Positions 1 through 8,534 of a DNA stretch of 64,000 nt are shown piece after piece (position 1 is the stretch's first letter; every line of letters begins with the position of its first letter). Under the pieces are notes generated by a model that saw only the letters and a program-made list of their open reading frames with translations, was not told where the DNA came from and did no database searches. This DNA comes from Chitinophagaceae bacterium (GTDB taxonomy: Bacteria; Bacteroidota; Bacteroidia; Chitinophagales; Chitinophagaceae). Made by a program: the position numbers and the translations under genes. The stretch is from the NCBI GenBank assembly GCA_019638615.1, contig JAHBTL010000022.1:1-64000 (forward strand), read 5' to 3'.

Positions 1-51
1 GATTTAATATTTACGGTTTGGGTGACTTTCCCGTTGGCCCCCATTCCTCAT

Positions 52-84
52 AAAAAAGCCGGCATATATGTATATACCGGCTTT
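52..84 (-). terminator. Rho-independent terminator of the leftward sugar operon
   Basis: An inverted repeat with arms AAAGCCGG and CCGGCTTT encloses an AT loop. Read on the minus strand it is followed by a run of six T. It lies 29 bp beyond the stop of the DUF1080 gene, so it most likely ends the four-gene leftward operon. Confidence 0.75.
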
Positions 85-112
85 AAAAGCGTAACAGCAA
101 ATATGAATAGCG

Positions 113-847
113 TTAATCCAGCTTTTTGATCTTGATATTCCTGTACCACACCTCATCGCCATGATCCTGCAATACGATACGACCGGTTTTAAATTTCGCG
201 AAATCTTCCAGCGACTTGAACTTGCTGCCGGCTACCATCTTATTCCAGTTATCATCCCACAAAATGGTCGACACCACGTTGACGCCATTCTGCCAGAAAT
301 CCAGCTTCCCTTTTTCCAGCTTGATTTCAATACTGTTCCATTCGCCATAAGGCTTTACAGTTTCCGGTACGCTGGTGATGAGATCATACAGATCACCTGC
401 ACGGTGTTTTTGAATTTTGGCATCCGGATGCCCATTGTTATCCAGCACCTGCATTTCAGGGCCGGTATAATAAGCATACTTGTATTTAGGATCTTCTTTT
501 ACAAGGAACATAACGCCGCTGTTGCCGTTTTGCGCTATTTTCCATTCCAGCTTCAGGTGAAAATCGCCGTATTCTTCAGCAGTTACAGCGTCTCCGCCGC
601 TGTTTTTATCGGGTTTCTTTCCAAGATGGAATGTGCCGTCTTTAGCTTCCCAGGCAGCGCCTAAAGCGGGTTCATTAAACGAATGCCAGCCATTGGTGGT
701 TGATCCGTCAAAGAGTAATTGCCAGCCCTGTTTTTTTTCCTTTTTGGTAAGCGTATTATCAGCGCCTCTCTTTTGCGCCTCAACATGATAACTGATCGTC
801 ATTGCGAACAGTAACAGCGCGGCTATGATATGTCTTCCTGTTTTCAT
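113..847 (-). CDS. DUF1080 (3-keto-disaccharide hydrolase family) exported protein
   Basis: 244 aa with a signal peptide (residues 1-25, ending VEAQ) and one DUF1080/PF06439 jelly-roll domain from about residue 40 to the end. Family signs are LLFDGSTTNGWHSF near the start, the GNSGVMF strand in the middle, and GPEMQVLDN. Members bind or cleave sugars carrying a 3-keto group in the periplasm. It is the last gene of a leftward operon (Gfo/Idh/MocA, TIM barrel, cytochrome c, DUF1080), 7 bp after the cytochrome gene. The divergent operon encodes a GMC sugar oxidase system, which supports a role in cleaving oxidised glycosides. The exact substrate cannot be read from the sequence. Confidence 0.88.
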   Translation of the reverse strand: MKTGRHIIAALLLFAMTISYHVEAQKRGADNTLTKKEKKQGWQLLFDGSTTNGWHSFNEPALGAAWEAKDGTFHLGKKPDKNSGGDAVTAEEYGDFHLKLEWKIAQNGNSGVMFLVKEDPKYKYAYYTGPEMQVLDNNGHPDAKIQKHRAGDLYDLITSVPETVKPYGEWNSIEIKLEKGKLDFWQNGVNVVSTILWDDNWNKMVAGSKFKSLEDFAKFKTGRIVLQDHGDEVWYRNIKIKKLD

Positions 848-854
848 TATGCCC

Positions 855-1304
855 TTATTTAATGGTGAGAATGTATTTTACCATTGCTTCGGCATCTTCT
901 GTGCTTAATGCAGCATGTGGCGCCATAGGTATGGGTCCCCATACTCCTGAACCGCCATCAATTATTTTCTTTGCCAATGCAGGTATATCTTTTTCTTTAT
1001 ATTTCTTGGCTACTTCCGCGTAGGCGGGACCAACCAGTTTGTCCCTATCGCTGTGGCATGCTCGGCAGTCGGAACCAGCCAATAACGCTTTACCATCTTT
1101 AGCGGGAGCCGCTGCTGCGGGCTTTTGCGTTCCATCACCACCCGTAGCAACTGCAGAATGAGCCTGCGATGCTCCAATTTGAGGATTCACACTAACACTG
1201 ATGGGTGCTTTAGCCTCCTGCGGACCGCTTCCACAGGCGTAAAAAAAAGTAAGCACTATAGCTGCTGCCGCCAGTTTCTTCATACTAAGCTTTTTAAATG
1301 TCAT
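855..1304 (-). CDS. Lipoprotein mono-haem cytochrome c
   Basis: 149 aa. A hydrophobic leader ends in a lipobox with Cys24 (FFYAC). An Ala/Pro-rich linker (about 28-70) follows, then a class I cytochrome c domain with haem motif C80-R-A-C83-H84 and probable axial Met127 (IPMAPH). An internal start at Met8 (position 1283) would give a more typical lipoprotein leader, so the start is uncertain. It sits between the TIM-barrel and DUF1080 genes. It probably takes electrons from the GMC dehydrogenase encoded divergently, as the cytochrome subunit of FAD-dependent sugar dehydrogenase complexes does. That pairing is inference from context. Confidence 0.85.
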   Translation of the reverse strand: MTFKKLSMKKLAAAAIVLTFFYACGSGPQEAKAPISVSVNPQIGASQAHSAVATGGDGTQKPAAAAPAKDGKALLAGSDCRACHSDRDKLVGPAYAEVAKKYKEKDIPALAKKIIDGGSGVWGPIPMAPHAALSTEDAEAMVKYILTIK

Positions 1305-1345
1305 CGTATTGTCAAAATTTTAGGGGGTAAATATCCGAAGAAAAC

Positions 1346-2401
1346 TTACTCCAGCCCCAAAACTTTACGATTAAATTTTTCATCGCTGCCTGTTCCGGCA
1401 AAATCATCGAAGGCACGCTCGGTTACGCGGATGATGTGGTTTTTGATAAACGGAGCCCCTTCTGCCGCTCCGGCTTCGGGGTGTTTAAGCGCACATTCCC
1501 ACTCAAGCACTGCCCACCCTTTATAATTATAGGCTGCAAGCTTACTGAAAACAGACTTAAAATCAACCTGCCCGTCACCCAGCGAACGGAAACGTCCTGC
1601 TCTTTCTACCCAGCCCTGGTAACCACCATACACACCCTGCTTGCCGGTTGCGTTAAATTCCGCGTCTTTTACATGGAACATTCTTATACGTTCGTGGTAA
1701 TTGTCGATATAATCGAGGTAGTTCAGGCATTGCAGTACAAAATGGCTTGGGTCGTACAATAAGCAGGCTCTTGCATGATTGTTTACCTTTTCGAGGAACA
1801 TTTCGTAAGTAATGCCGTCGTGCAGGTCTTCTCCCGGGTGGATTTCGTAACAAAGGTCTACTCCATTTTCGTCGAAAGTATTCAATATAGGCAGCCAGCG
1901 TTTTGCCAGCTCGGTAAATCCTGTGTCTACCAGACCGGCAGGGCGTTGGGGCCAGGGATATACCGTGTGCCAAAGCAGGGAGCCGCTGAAAGTACCGTGC
2001 GCATTCAACCCGAGGTTTTTAGACGCTTTCGCAGCATTTTTAAGATGTTGTACCGCCCATTCGGTACGGGCTGTTGGATTATTACGGTAGGCTTCCGGGG
2101 CGAATCCGTCAAAAAGCTCGTTATACGCCGGATGCACTGCCACCAGTTGACCAATAATATGAGAAGAAAGTTCGGTTATCTGCAATCCGGCAGCATTTAC
2201 GATCCCCTTTATCTCATCGGCGTAGGGTTTACTTTCAGCAGCTTTCTGCACGTCAATGATTCGTGGATCCCAGGTGGGGAGCTGAACGCCTTTGTAACCT
2301 AGTCCGGCTGCCCATTCACAAATAGACTTTAAATTGTTAAAGGGTGCTTGGTCTCCTAAAAACTGGGCCAGGAATATGGCAGGCCCCTGGATATTTGTCA
2401 T
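1346..2401 (-). CDS. Sugar phosphate isomerase/epimerase-type TIM barrel
   Basis: 351 aa, no signal peptide, so probably cytoplasmic. It belongs to the xylose-isomerase-like TIM-barrel superfamily (AP endonuclease 2 family). Metal-site segments are CYEIHPGEDLHD, LYDPSHF, MFHVKDAEF and VLEWECAL, giving the usual Glu-Asp-His-Glu ligands. It is cotranscribed downstream of the Gfo/Idh/MocA gene, with a repeat-filled 134-bp gap, and upstream of the cytochrome c gene. It likely isomerises, epimerises or lyases a keto-sugar produced by its neighbours. Specificity in this superfamily cannot be called from sequence. Confidence 0.85.
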   Translation of the reverse strand: MTNIQGPAIFLAQFLGDQAPFNNLKSICEWAAGLGYKGVQLPTWDPRIIDVQKAAESKPYADEIKGIVNAAGLQITELSSHIIGQLVAVHPAYNELFDGFAPEAYRNNPTARTEWAVQHLKNAAKASKNLGLNAHGTFSGSLLWHTVYPWPQRPAGLVDTGFTELAKRWLPILNTFDENGVDLCYEIHPGEDLHDGITYEMFLEKVNNHARACLLYDPSHFVLQCLNYLDYIDNYHERIRMFHVKDAEFNATGKQGVYGGYQGWVERAGRFRSLGDGQVDFKSVFSKLAAYNYKGWAVLEWECALKHPEAGAAEGAPFIKNHIIRVTERAFDDFAGTGSDEKFNRKVLGLE

Positions 2402-2432
2402 GATTGTAAGATTTAAAAAGATTATTAATTGA

Positions 2433-2545
2433 GGCGTAGGGTGGAAGGTATGAGGTGTAGGGCATAAGGTAGAAGGCGTAGAGCGTAAGGTTTTTTCACC
2501 CTTTACCCTAAACCCTATACCTTCAACCTTCTACCCTATACCTTA
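2433..2545. repeat. Long imperfect inverted repeat of GTAGGGT/ACCCTAC type
   Basis: The left half is rich in GGTAGAAGG/GTAGGGTGGAAGG words and the right half in CCTTCTACCC/CCTTCAACC words, so the tract folds into a long imperfect hairpin around 2492. It fills the gap between two genes of the leftward operon. Its right edge supplies the last codons and the stop of the Gfo/Idh/MocA gene. A similar but shorter word pattern (TATGAGGTATCAGCTATGAG) lies after comB near 24890. Confidence 0.6.
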
Positions 2546-3693
2546 AACTCAGTCCATTTTTCAGTGCTGGCGCTGCTGGCTACTACGAGGTCTATAAATG
2601 CCATACCTCTTACCCCTTCCTGAACGGTTGGGAAGTCGAGCATTTCCGGGGTAGGTTGGCTACCATCCAGTTTTGCTGACAATGTAAGCGCGAAATTGCG
2701 GTAGATATTGGCAAAAGCCTCCAGGTAGCCCTCAGGATGCCCTCCCGGTGTACGGGTATTGTGTTTGGCAAAGCTGCCGAGGTAGCCTCCGCCCGCACGA
2801 TAAATTTCCACGGGCTTATCCAGCCATTTTACGATCAGCGTATTGGGTTCGTGCTGGGCCCATTCCAGTCCGCCCTTCTCACCATATATTCTTATTTTCA
2901 ACGCGTTTTCTTCGCCAGCGGCAACCTGCGAAGCCATTAATACACCTGCGGCTCCGTTGTCAAACCGCAGCAGCACATTCCCATCGTCATCCAGCGGACG
3001 TCCCGGCACCATAATATTCAAATCGGCACAAAGCTTTGAAATTTTTAACCCCGATATATATTCTGCAAGATGTGCCGCATGTGTGCCTATATCTCCCATA
3101 CAACCGGCTTTACCCGACCTTTTTGGATCGGTTCTCCACGCGGCCTGTACATTTCCTGTTTTTTCTGTAAGGTTACTCAGCCATCCCTGCGGGTATTCCA
3201 CCCATATTTTCCTGATCTTGCCCAACGCGCCTTCTCTTATCATTTGCTTCGCCTGCTTTACCATGGGATATCCCGCATACGTATGGGTAAGTCCCAGCAA
3301 TAATCCTGTTTCTTCTACTTTTTTTTGTAACAGCTTTGCTTCTTCCAGGGTGAACGTCATAGGTTTTTCGATCATTACATGAAATCCTTTTTCCAAAGCC
3401 ATCATTGCCGGGCCAAAGTGTGCAAAATTGGGTGTAACGATCGAAACAAAATCCATTCTTTCCTCCGCCGGAAGCTTGCTTTCAGTTTCTATCATTTCTT
3501 CATAGCTTGTATACGCCTTGTTATCGGGCAGGAACAAAGCTTTCGCCGACTCCTTTGCAACGTCTGCCCTTGAGCTGAGCGCTGCGCACGATAATTCAAT
3601 AAGTCCATCCATATTGGCGGCAATACGATGAACAGCGCCGATGAAGGCATCCTTGCCTCCACCAATCATTCCCATTCTTAGTTTTCTGTTCAT
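2536..3693 (-). CDS. Gfo/Idh/MocA family oxidoreductase
   Basis: 385 aa, NAD(P)-dependent sugar or cyclitol dehydrogenase family, no export signal. A Rossmann motif occupies residues 9-19 (MIGGGKDAFIG). The nucleotide-site motif E109-K-P follows VMI, and the substrate-site motif GDIGTH (200-205) contains the probable catalytic His205. It is first in the leftward operon with the TIM barrel, cytochrome c and DUF1080 genes. Homologues in 3-keto-glycoside pathways oxidise or reduce at C3 of glycosides; that role here is inferred. Its 3' end runs into the inverted repeat at 2433-2545, which provides the stop codon. Confidence 0.88.
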   Translation of the reverse strand: MNRKLRMGMIGGGKDAFIGAVHRIAANMDGLIELSCAALSSRADVAKESAKALFLPDNKAYTSYEEMIETESKLPAEERMDFVSIVTPNFAHFGPAMMALEKGFHVMIEKPMTFTLEEAKLLQKKVEETGLLLGLTHTYAGYPMVKQAKQMIREGALGKIRKIWVEYPQGWLSNLTEKTGNVQAAWRTDPKRSGKAGCMGDIGTHAAHLAEYISGLKISKLCADLNIMVPGRPLDDDGNVLLRFDNGAAGVLMASQVAAGEENALKIRIYGEKGGLEWAQHEPNTLIVKWLDKPVEIYRAGGGYLGSFAKHNTRTPGGHPEGYLEAFANIYRNFALTLSAKLDGSQPTPEMLDFPTVQEGVRGMAFIDLVVASSASTEKWTEFKV

Positions 3694-3857
3694 GAAAAAA
3701 ATATTACGTAGTTAAAAATTCAGAAGCGGGTTTAAAAATAAAACATTTACACTAACCGCCCGCCTGTTTTTTATCATGCATTTGTAATGGCAGGCGTTGT
3801 TTATGCTGACCACAGGGGCTGCCATTAATTTTACTGTATAACTGTATATTCTCTCTG

Positions 3858-3888
3858 TTGCCTTAACAATTTAAATAGGATGTATTTG
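3858..3888 (+). promoter_or_regulatory. Possible promoter of the rightward sugar operon
   Basis: TTG at 3858-3860 is followed after 20 nt by TGTATTTG at 3881-3888, a partial match to the Bacteroidota -33/-7 pattern TTG-N19-TAnnTTTG. It lies 37 bp upstream of the ATG at 3926 in the 232-bp divergent intergenic region. The first two bases of the -7 box do not match. Confidence 0.35.
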
Positions 3889-3925
3889 TAAAACATTCCC
3901 TAACTTAACCGCTTTATTTTAATCT

Positions 3926-4840
3926 ATGTCCACTTCGTCTTCATCACAGCCGCGCCGGCGCGCCATTAAAAATATTGTACTCGGATCGCTTGCTGTAGGA
4001 ACGGCCCCCTCAGCGCTTGCCGGTTTTTCATCTTCAACAAAAAACAAAGATTATTCAGATCATATTATGAAAGGAAATATCAATCATTCCGTATGCAGGT
4101 GGTGCTACGGCAGCATCCCTTTAGAAGAGCTTTGTGCGGCAGCAAAAAAAATGGGCATTGTTGCCATTGACCTGGTGGGGCCTAAAGACTGGCCTGTTTT
4201 AAAAAAATACGGGCTCTATTCTTCCATGTGTAACGGCGCAGAAATAAACCTGGAAGACGGATTTAATGAAAAGACTTTTCATGAAAAGCTGGTAAAGAAC
4301 TATTCGGAAATGATCCCCCAGGTAGCTAAAGCCGGGTACACACAGCTAATATGTTTCAGCGGCAGTAAAAGAAAATTAAGCGATGAGGAAGGGTGGAACA
4401 ATTGCGCCGAAGGCCTGAAAAAAATTATCGGGCTTGCGGAAAAACACAGGATAACGCTGGTAATGGAGTTGCTGAACAGCAAAATTGATCATAAAGACTA
4501 TCAGTGCGACAAAACAGCCTGGGGTGTGGAACTGGCAAAACGGGTAGGTTCTGAAAACTTTAAATTGTTGTATGATATCTATCACATGCAGATCGATGAA
4601 GGCGATGTGATAAGAACGATCGGGGAATACCATCCTTATATTTCACATTATCATACAGGCGGCGTGCCCGGCAGAAGGGAGATAGACGATTCGCAGGAAC
4701 TGTACTATCCCGCTATTATGAAAGCCATTACAGCGCTGAACTTTAAAGGATATGTAGCGCAGGAATTTATCCCAACGCCTAAAGACACGGCCGGGCAACT
4801 GGCATCGCTTGAAAAAGCCGTGCGAATTTGTGATGTGTAG
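3926..4840 (+). CDS. Tat-exported hydroxypyruvate isomerase-like TIM barrel
   Basis: 304 aa. The N-terminus has a twin-arginine signal (R10-R-R followed by a hydrophobic stretch to about residue 33). The rest is a hydroxypyruvate isomerase-like TIM barrel, with ligand segments LVMELLNSK, LLYDIYHMQ, ISHYHTGG and VAQEFIPT. It is first in the rightward operon, ahead of the GMC flavoprotein and its small subunit. Export puts it in the periplasm with the DUF1080 and GMC proteins, so it more likely works on an oxidised sugar than on hydroxypyruvate. That is inference. Confidence 0.85.
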   Translation: MSTSSSSQPRRRAIKNIVLGSLAVGTAPSALAGFSSSTKNKDYSDHIMKGNINHSVCRWCYGSIPLEELCAAAKKMGIVAIDLVGPKDWPVLKKYGLYSSMCNGAEINLEDGFNEKTFHEKLVKNYSEMIPQVAKAGYTQLICFSGSKRKLSDEEGWNNCAEGLKKIIGLAEKHRITLVMELLNSKIDHKDYQCDKTAWGVELAKRVGSENFKLLYDIYHMQIDEGDVIRTIGEYHPYISHYHTGGVPGRREIDDSQELYYPAIMKAITALNFKGYVAQEFIPTPKDTAGQLASLEKAVRICDV

Positions 4841-4896
4841 AAGTGACTCAGCTATATAAGAAACCTTTTTAATTCATCTATAATAATGAACAAATT

Positions 4897-6609
4897 ATGC
4901 CGGGCGACAGTCTCAATATTAACAATAAAGCAACTGCACAAAACACGTATGACGCCATTGTGGTTGGCTCCGGTATCAGCGGAGGCTGGGCAGCAAAGGA
5001 ATTGTGCGAAAAAGGATTAAAAACGCTTGTGCTGGAGAGAGGAAAAAATGTTGAGCATGTAAAAGATTATACTGACACAACATTAAATCCCTGGGAGCTC
5101 AAGCACCATAATAACATTACACAGCAAAACAAAAAAGACAGCCCGATTCAAAGTAAATGTTATGCATACAACGAAGTATCAAAACATTTTTTTGTAAATG
5201 ACCTTGAGCATCCGTACAATCAAAAAAAGCCTTTCGACTGGATAAGGGGCTACCATGTAGGCGGACGTTCTTTGCTGTGGGGGCGGCAATGCTATCGGTG
5301 GAGCGACCTGGATTTTGAGGCAAATGCCAAAGACGGGTATGGAGTAGATTGGCCGATCCGATACAAAGATATTGCTCCCTGGTATGATTATGTGGAACCT
5401 TTTGCAGGGATCAGCGGCTCCCGCGAAGGGTTGCCCCAGCTACCGGATGGAAAGTTTTTGCCGCCCATGGAAATGAACTGCGTTGAAAAAACAGTAGCGG
5501 AAAGGATAAAAAAGAATTTTACCGATGGCAGAACAATGATTATCGGGCGCGTTGCCAATCATACCGTAAAAGTAGGCGACCGCGGACCTTGTAACTTCAG
5601 AAACAAATGCGCTGAAGGTTGTCCCTTTGGCGGCTATTTCAGCAGCAATTCGGCAACATTGCCTGCAGCAAAAAAAACCGGCAACCTCACCATACGCCCT
5701 TTTTCAATAGTAGCTGAAGTATTGTATGATAAAGACAGTAAAAAGGCCAAAGGCATAAGGATAATTGATGCAGAAACGATGAAAACCGAGGAGTACTTTG
5801 CGAAGATTATTTTTTTAAATGCCTCCACACTCGGCACAACGGCTATTCTTCTTAATTCAGTTTCCGATGCATTTCCTGACGGGTTAGGCAATAGCAGCGG
5901 ACAGGTAGGGCTTAATCTTATGGATCACCATTATGGCGTTGGAGCCCGGGGAACCTTTGATGGTTTTGAGGATAAATATTTCTATGGCCGCAGACCTAAC
6001 GGTATATATATACCACGCTTCAGGAACATTAATGAAAAATCAAAAAGAACCGATTATGTACGGGGATTCGGTTACCAGGGCGGAGCAAGCAGGGGCAGGC
6101 AAAGCTTCGGTGATGGAATCGGCGAAGCGTTAAAAGATTCATTGCTTGAGCCCGGGGCCTGGTCAATGGCTATAGGATCATGGGGCGAGCACCTGCCATA
6201 CGCCGAAAACAAAGTAACTCTTGATAAAGAAAAAAAAGACAAATGGGGATTGCCCACACTTGATATTGACTGTGAGTTCAAAGACAATGAAATGGCAATG
6301 AGGAAGGACATGATGAACAGTGCGGCTGAAATGCTGGAAAAGGCCGGGCTGAAAGATATACAGACTTACGACAGCATGCCGGCACCGGGATTTTGTATAC
6401 ACGAAATGGGAACTGCCAGGATGGGGCGCGATCCGAAAACTTCTGTGCTGAACGGATATAACCAAATGCACGATGTAAAAAATGTGTACATTACAGATGG
6501 CGCGTGTATGACATCTTCTGCCTGCCAGAACCCATCGGTAACGTATATGGCGCTTACCGCAAGGGCGGCAGACCATGCAGTGAGTGAATTGAGAAAAGGG
6601 AACATTTAA
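4897..6609 (+). CDS. GMC-family FAD sugar dehydrogenase, catalytic subunit
   Basis: 570 aa. FAD-binding motif G24-S-G-I-S-G-G30 with ribose-binding Glu47 (LVLERG); C-terminal GMC active site with His502 (HEMGTARMG) and Asn545-Pro546. Residues 232-242 show C-x5-C-x3-C (C232, C238, C242), the spacing of the [3Fe-4S] cysteines in bacterial FAD glucose dehydrogenase. It has no signal peptide of its own. The next gene encodes a Tat-exported gluconate-2-dehydrogenase-subunit-3-like protein, so it is probably carried out folded with that partner. The best guess is a glucoside 3-dehydrogenase-type enzyme passing electrons via the Fe-S cluster to the cytochrome c encoded divergently. Confidence 0.9.
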   Translation: MPGDSLNINNKATAQNTYDAIVVGSGISGGWAAKELCEKGLKTLVLERGKNVEHVKDYTDTTLNPWELKHHNNITQQNKKDSPIQSKCYAYNEVSKHFFVNDLEHPYNQKKPFDWIRGYHVGGRSLLWGRQCYRWSDLDFEANAKDGYGVDWPIRYKDIAPWYDYVEPFAGISGSREGLPQLPDGKFLPPMEMNCVEKTVAERIKKNFTDGRTMIIGRVANHTVKVGDRGPCNFRNKCAEGCPFGGYFSSNSATLPAAKKTGNLTIRPFSIVAEVLYDKDSKKAKGIRIIDAETMKTEEYFAKIIFLNASTLGTTAILLNSVSDAFPDGLGNSSGQVGLNLMDHHYGVGARGTFDGFEDKYFYGRRPNGIYIPRFRNINEKSKRTDYVRGFGYQGGASRGRQSFGDGIGEALKDSLLEPGAWSMAIGSWGEHLPYAENKVTLDKEKKDKWGLPTLDIDCEFKDNEMAMRKDMMNSAAEMLEKAGLKDIQTYDSMPAPGFCIHEMGTARMGRDPKTSVLNGYNQMHDVKNVYITDGACMTSSACQNPSVTYMALTARAADHAVSELRKGNI

Positions 6610-6653
6610 TGCGATTGGTAATACGTTTATAATACTATAAATTTTTCCATACT

Positions 6654-7241
6654 ATGAATAGGCGTGATGCTTTGTCCAGGGTTGCCCTTATACTGGGAGG
6701 AACAGTAATAGGCGCCAACGCTTTTTTAGAAGGCTGCAAGCCTGCCGATAAAAAAACAGGAGATGGCCAGGGCGGCTCTCCATCTTTATTCGCAGACACA
6801 GACGCTGCTTATCTTGATGAAATAGCGGAAACAATTATTCCGGCAACAGATACCCCTGGTGCCAAAGCCGCTAAAGTGGGCGCTTTTATGATTGTGATGG
6901 TTACCGATTGCTATCCTGAAGCTGAGCAGAAAGTATTTTTGGAAGGAATGAAACAGTTAGAGGAGGCAAGCCGGAAAAAGAGCGGCAAATCATTTATGGA
7001 AAGTGACGCCGACCAGCGCAAAGCGTTACTGATTGATATTGATAAAGAAGCAAAAGACTATATGGCTTCCAAAAAGAAGGAAGATCCCAAACATTATTTC
7101 CGGATGATGAAAGAGCTGACGCTGCTGGGCTATTTTACATCGGAGCCGGGCGCTACCCAGGCATTGCGTTATGTGCAGGTGCCGGGTAAGTATGAAGGTT
7201 GTGTGCCTTATAAAAAAGGCGACAGGGCATGGGCTAGTTAG
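6654..7241 (+). CDS. Tat-exported small subunit of the GMC dehydrogenase (gluconate 2-dehydrogenase subunit 3 family)
   Basis: 195 aa. The leader starts MNRRDALSR (twin arginine) and ends in a possible lipobox LEGC (Cys28). The body matches the gluconate 2-dehydrogenase subunit 3 family: AYLDEIAETIIPATDTPGA, an amphipathic helical region, and a C-terminal GYFTSEPGATQALRY with a VPGKYEGCVPY tail. Such subunits escort and stabilise the catalytic flavoprotein during export. It lies 44 bp after the GMC gene, clearly in the same operon. The combined twin-arginine and lipobox features suggest the complex is anchored on the outer face of the inner membrane. Confidence 0.88.
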   Translation: MNRRDALSRVALILGGTVIGANAFLEGCKPADKKTGDGQGGSPSLFADTDAAYLDEIAETIIPATDTPGAKAAKVGAFMIVMVTDCYPEAEQKVFLEGMKQLEEASRKKSGKSFMESDADQRKALLIDIDKEAKDYMASKKKEDPKHYFRMMKELTLLGYFTSEPGATQALRYVQVPGKYEGCVPYKKGDRAWAS

Positions 7242-7250
7242 CGGTAAGCA

Positions 7251-7317
7251 GTTGCAGGTTTCGGGTTTGAGGTTTATGGTTTATAGTTCATCCCCTGTAA
7301 GACTTGTAACCTGCAAC
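7251..7317. repeat. Inverted repeat GTTGCAGGTT...AACCTGCAAC
   Basis: Perfect 10-bp arms at 7251-7260 and 7308-7317 enclose a loop rich in GTTT/GGTTT words. It lies just after the GMC small-subunit gene and could end that transcript, but no T-run follows. The rest of the gap to 7518 shows nothing recognisable. Confidence 0.5.
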
Positions 7318-7518
7318 CTGAGGAAGTGGTAAGGAGGTGAGGAAGATCAAATTTTCAGATCGCGGAGCAGCGGACTACAGAGGGGAGGATAAAATCACAA
7401 AGGCAGGTAACAAGATTTTGGGTCAGCTTTCGTTATAAAGAGGTGGCAAAAGGTATTAGGCAAAGTATTGCCGGAAGCCAAGCCGGATCAGCAGGCAATT
7501 CAACTTAACAAAATAACT

Positions 7519-8388
7519 ATGACATACAACAGAAGGAAATTTTTAAAAGCAGGCGCATTGTTTGGCACAGGCATAGCCTTGTCTGCAAGGAGCTTGGAAG
7601 CCCTTGCAGGTAATAACATTATTACGAAAAACTTTGGACTGCAATTGTATTCTTTACGCGATGACCTTCCCAAAGATCCCAAAGGAATATTAAAGCAGGT
7701 GGCCGCGTTTGGTTATAACCAGGTAGAGAGCTTTGAAGGCGCCCGGGGTATGTTTTGGGGGCTGGGTAATACAGGATTTAAAAAGTACATGGATGAGCTT
7801 GGAATGAGCATTGTTTCGAGCCATTGCGATATCAATAAAGACTTTGAGAAAAAGGCGGCAGAAGCGGGCGCCATAGGAATGAAGTACCTGATTTGTCCGC
7901 ATATAGGCGCCCAAAAAACGATGGACGACTATAAAAAATTTGCTGAGAAATTTAACGCATGCGGCGACATCTGCAAAAAAAACGGGTTGAAGTTTGCTTA
8001 TCACAATCACGGGTATACATTCAAACCTGTTGAGGGCGTTTACCCGCAGGATATACTGATGGAGAATACCAACCCCGACACCGTGGATTTTGAAATGGAC
8101 ATGTACTGGGTAGTTACAGCAGGCGAAGACCCTGTTACATGGCTTGAAAAATATCCCCACCGGTTCAAGCTCTGTCATGTTAAAGACAGGGAAAAAGGCG
8201 CCGCCCCAGGTAACGAGGATGCCTCCTGCGACCTGGGAAAAGGCAGCATTGATTATAGAAAGATTTTACAGGTGGCAAAAAAGAAAGGCGTTTATTATTA
8301 CATTGTTGAGCAGGAAAAATACACAGGTTCCACGCCGGTTAAAAGCGCCAAAGCCTGTGCGGACTATATGAACAAGCTGGCGTTTTAA
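7519..8388 (+). CDS. Tat-exported sugar phosphate isomerase/epimerase-type TIM barrel
   Basis: 289 aa from the ATG at 7519; an upstream in-frame extension to 7468 exists, but the twin-arginine leader (NRRKFLKAG) should be N-terminal, so 7519 is chosen. The mature part is a xylose-isomerase-like TIM barrel starting FGLQLYSLRDDLPKDP. Likely ligand and substrate segments are FAYHNHGYTFKP, DFEMDMYWVVTAG, LCHVKDRE and YYIVEQEKY. It follows the GMC operon by 277 bp and is probably part of the same periplasmic keto-sugar pathway. It differs from the two TIM barrels nearby, so the cluster has three such enzymes. Confidence 0.87.
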   Translation: MTYNRRKFLKAGALFGTGIALSARSLEALAGNNIITKNFGLQLYSLRDDLPKDPKGILKQVAAFGYNQVESFEGARGMFWGLGNTGFKKYMDELGMSIVSSHCDINKDFEKKAAEAGAIGMKYLICPHIGAQKTMDDYKKFAEKFNACGDICKKNGLKFAYHNHGYTFKPVEGVYPQDILMENTNPDTVDFEMDMYWVVTAGEDPVTWLEKYPHRFKLCHVKDREKGAAPGNEDASCDLGKGSIDYRKILQVAKKKGVYYYIVEQEKYTGSTPVKSAKACADYMNKLAF

Positions 8389-8407
8389 CAACATATTTGG
8401 TTTTATA

Positions 8408-8443
8408 GTAAAGAAGGCAATGTTTTTTCATTGCCTTCTTTAC
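8408..8443 (+). terminator. Perfect 15-bp hairpin after the TIM-barrel gene
   Basis: GTAAAGAAGGCAATG at 8408-8422 pairs perfectly with 8429-8443 around a TTTTTT loop. It starts 20 bp after the stop at 8388 and lies before the gldB promoter. There is only a short TTGTATA after it, so termination is inferred from stem strength and position. Confidence 0.6.
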
Positions 8444-8464
8444 TTGTATAGCCGCCTTAAAATA

Positions 8465-8496
8465 TTTTGTTCAGGACTGCATCATTGGTAGTTTTG
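8465..8496 (+). promoter_or_regulatory. Bacteroidota-type promoter of gldB
   Basis: TTTTG at 8465-8469, a 19-nt spacer, then TAGTTTTG at 8489-8496. This matches the TTG-N19-TAnnTTTG consensus at every specified base. The predicted start is near 8500, about 35 nt before the ATG at 8535. Confidence 0.75.
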
Positions 8497-8534
8497 GAAT
8501 ACAACAATTTCATACATATCACGTTACACAGGCT

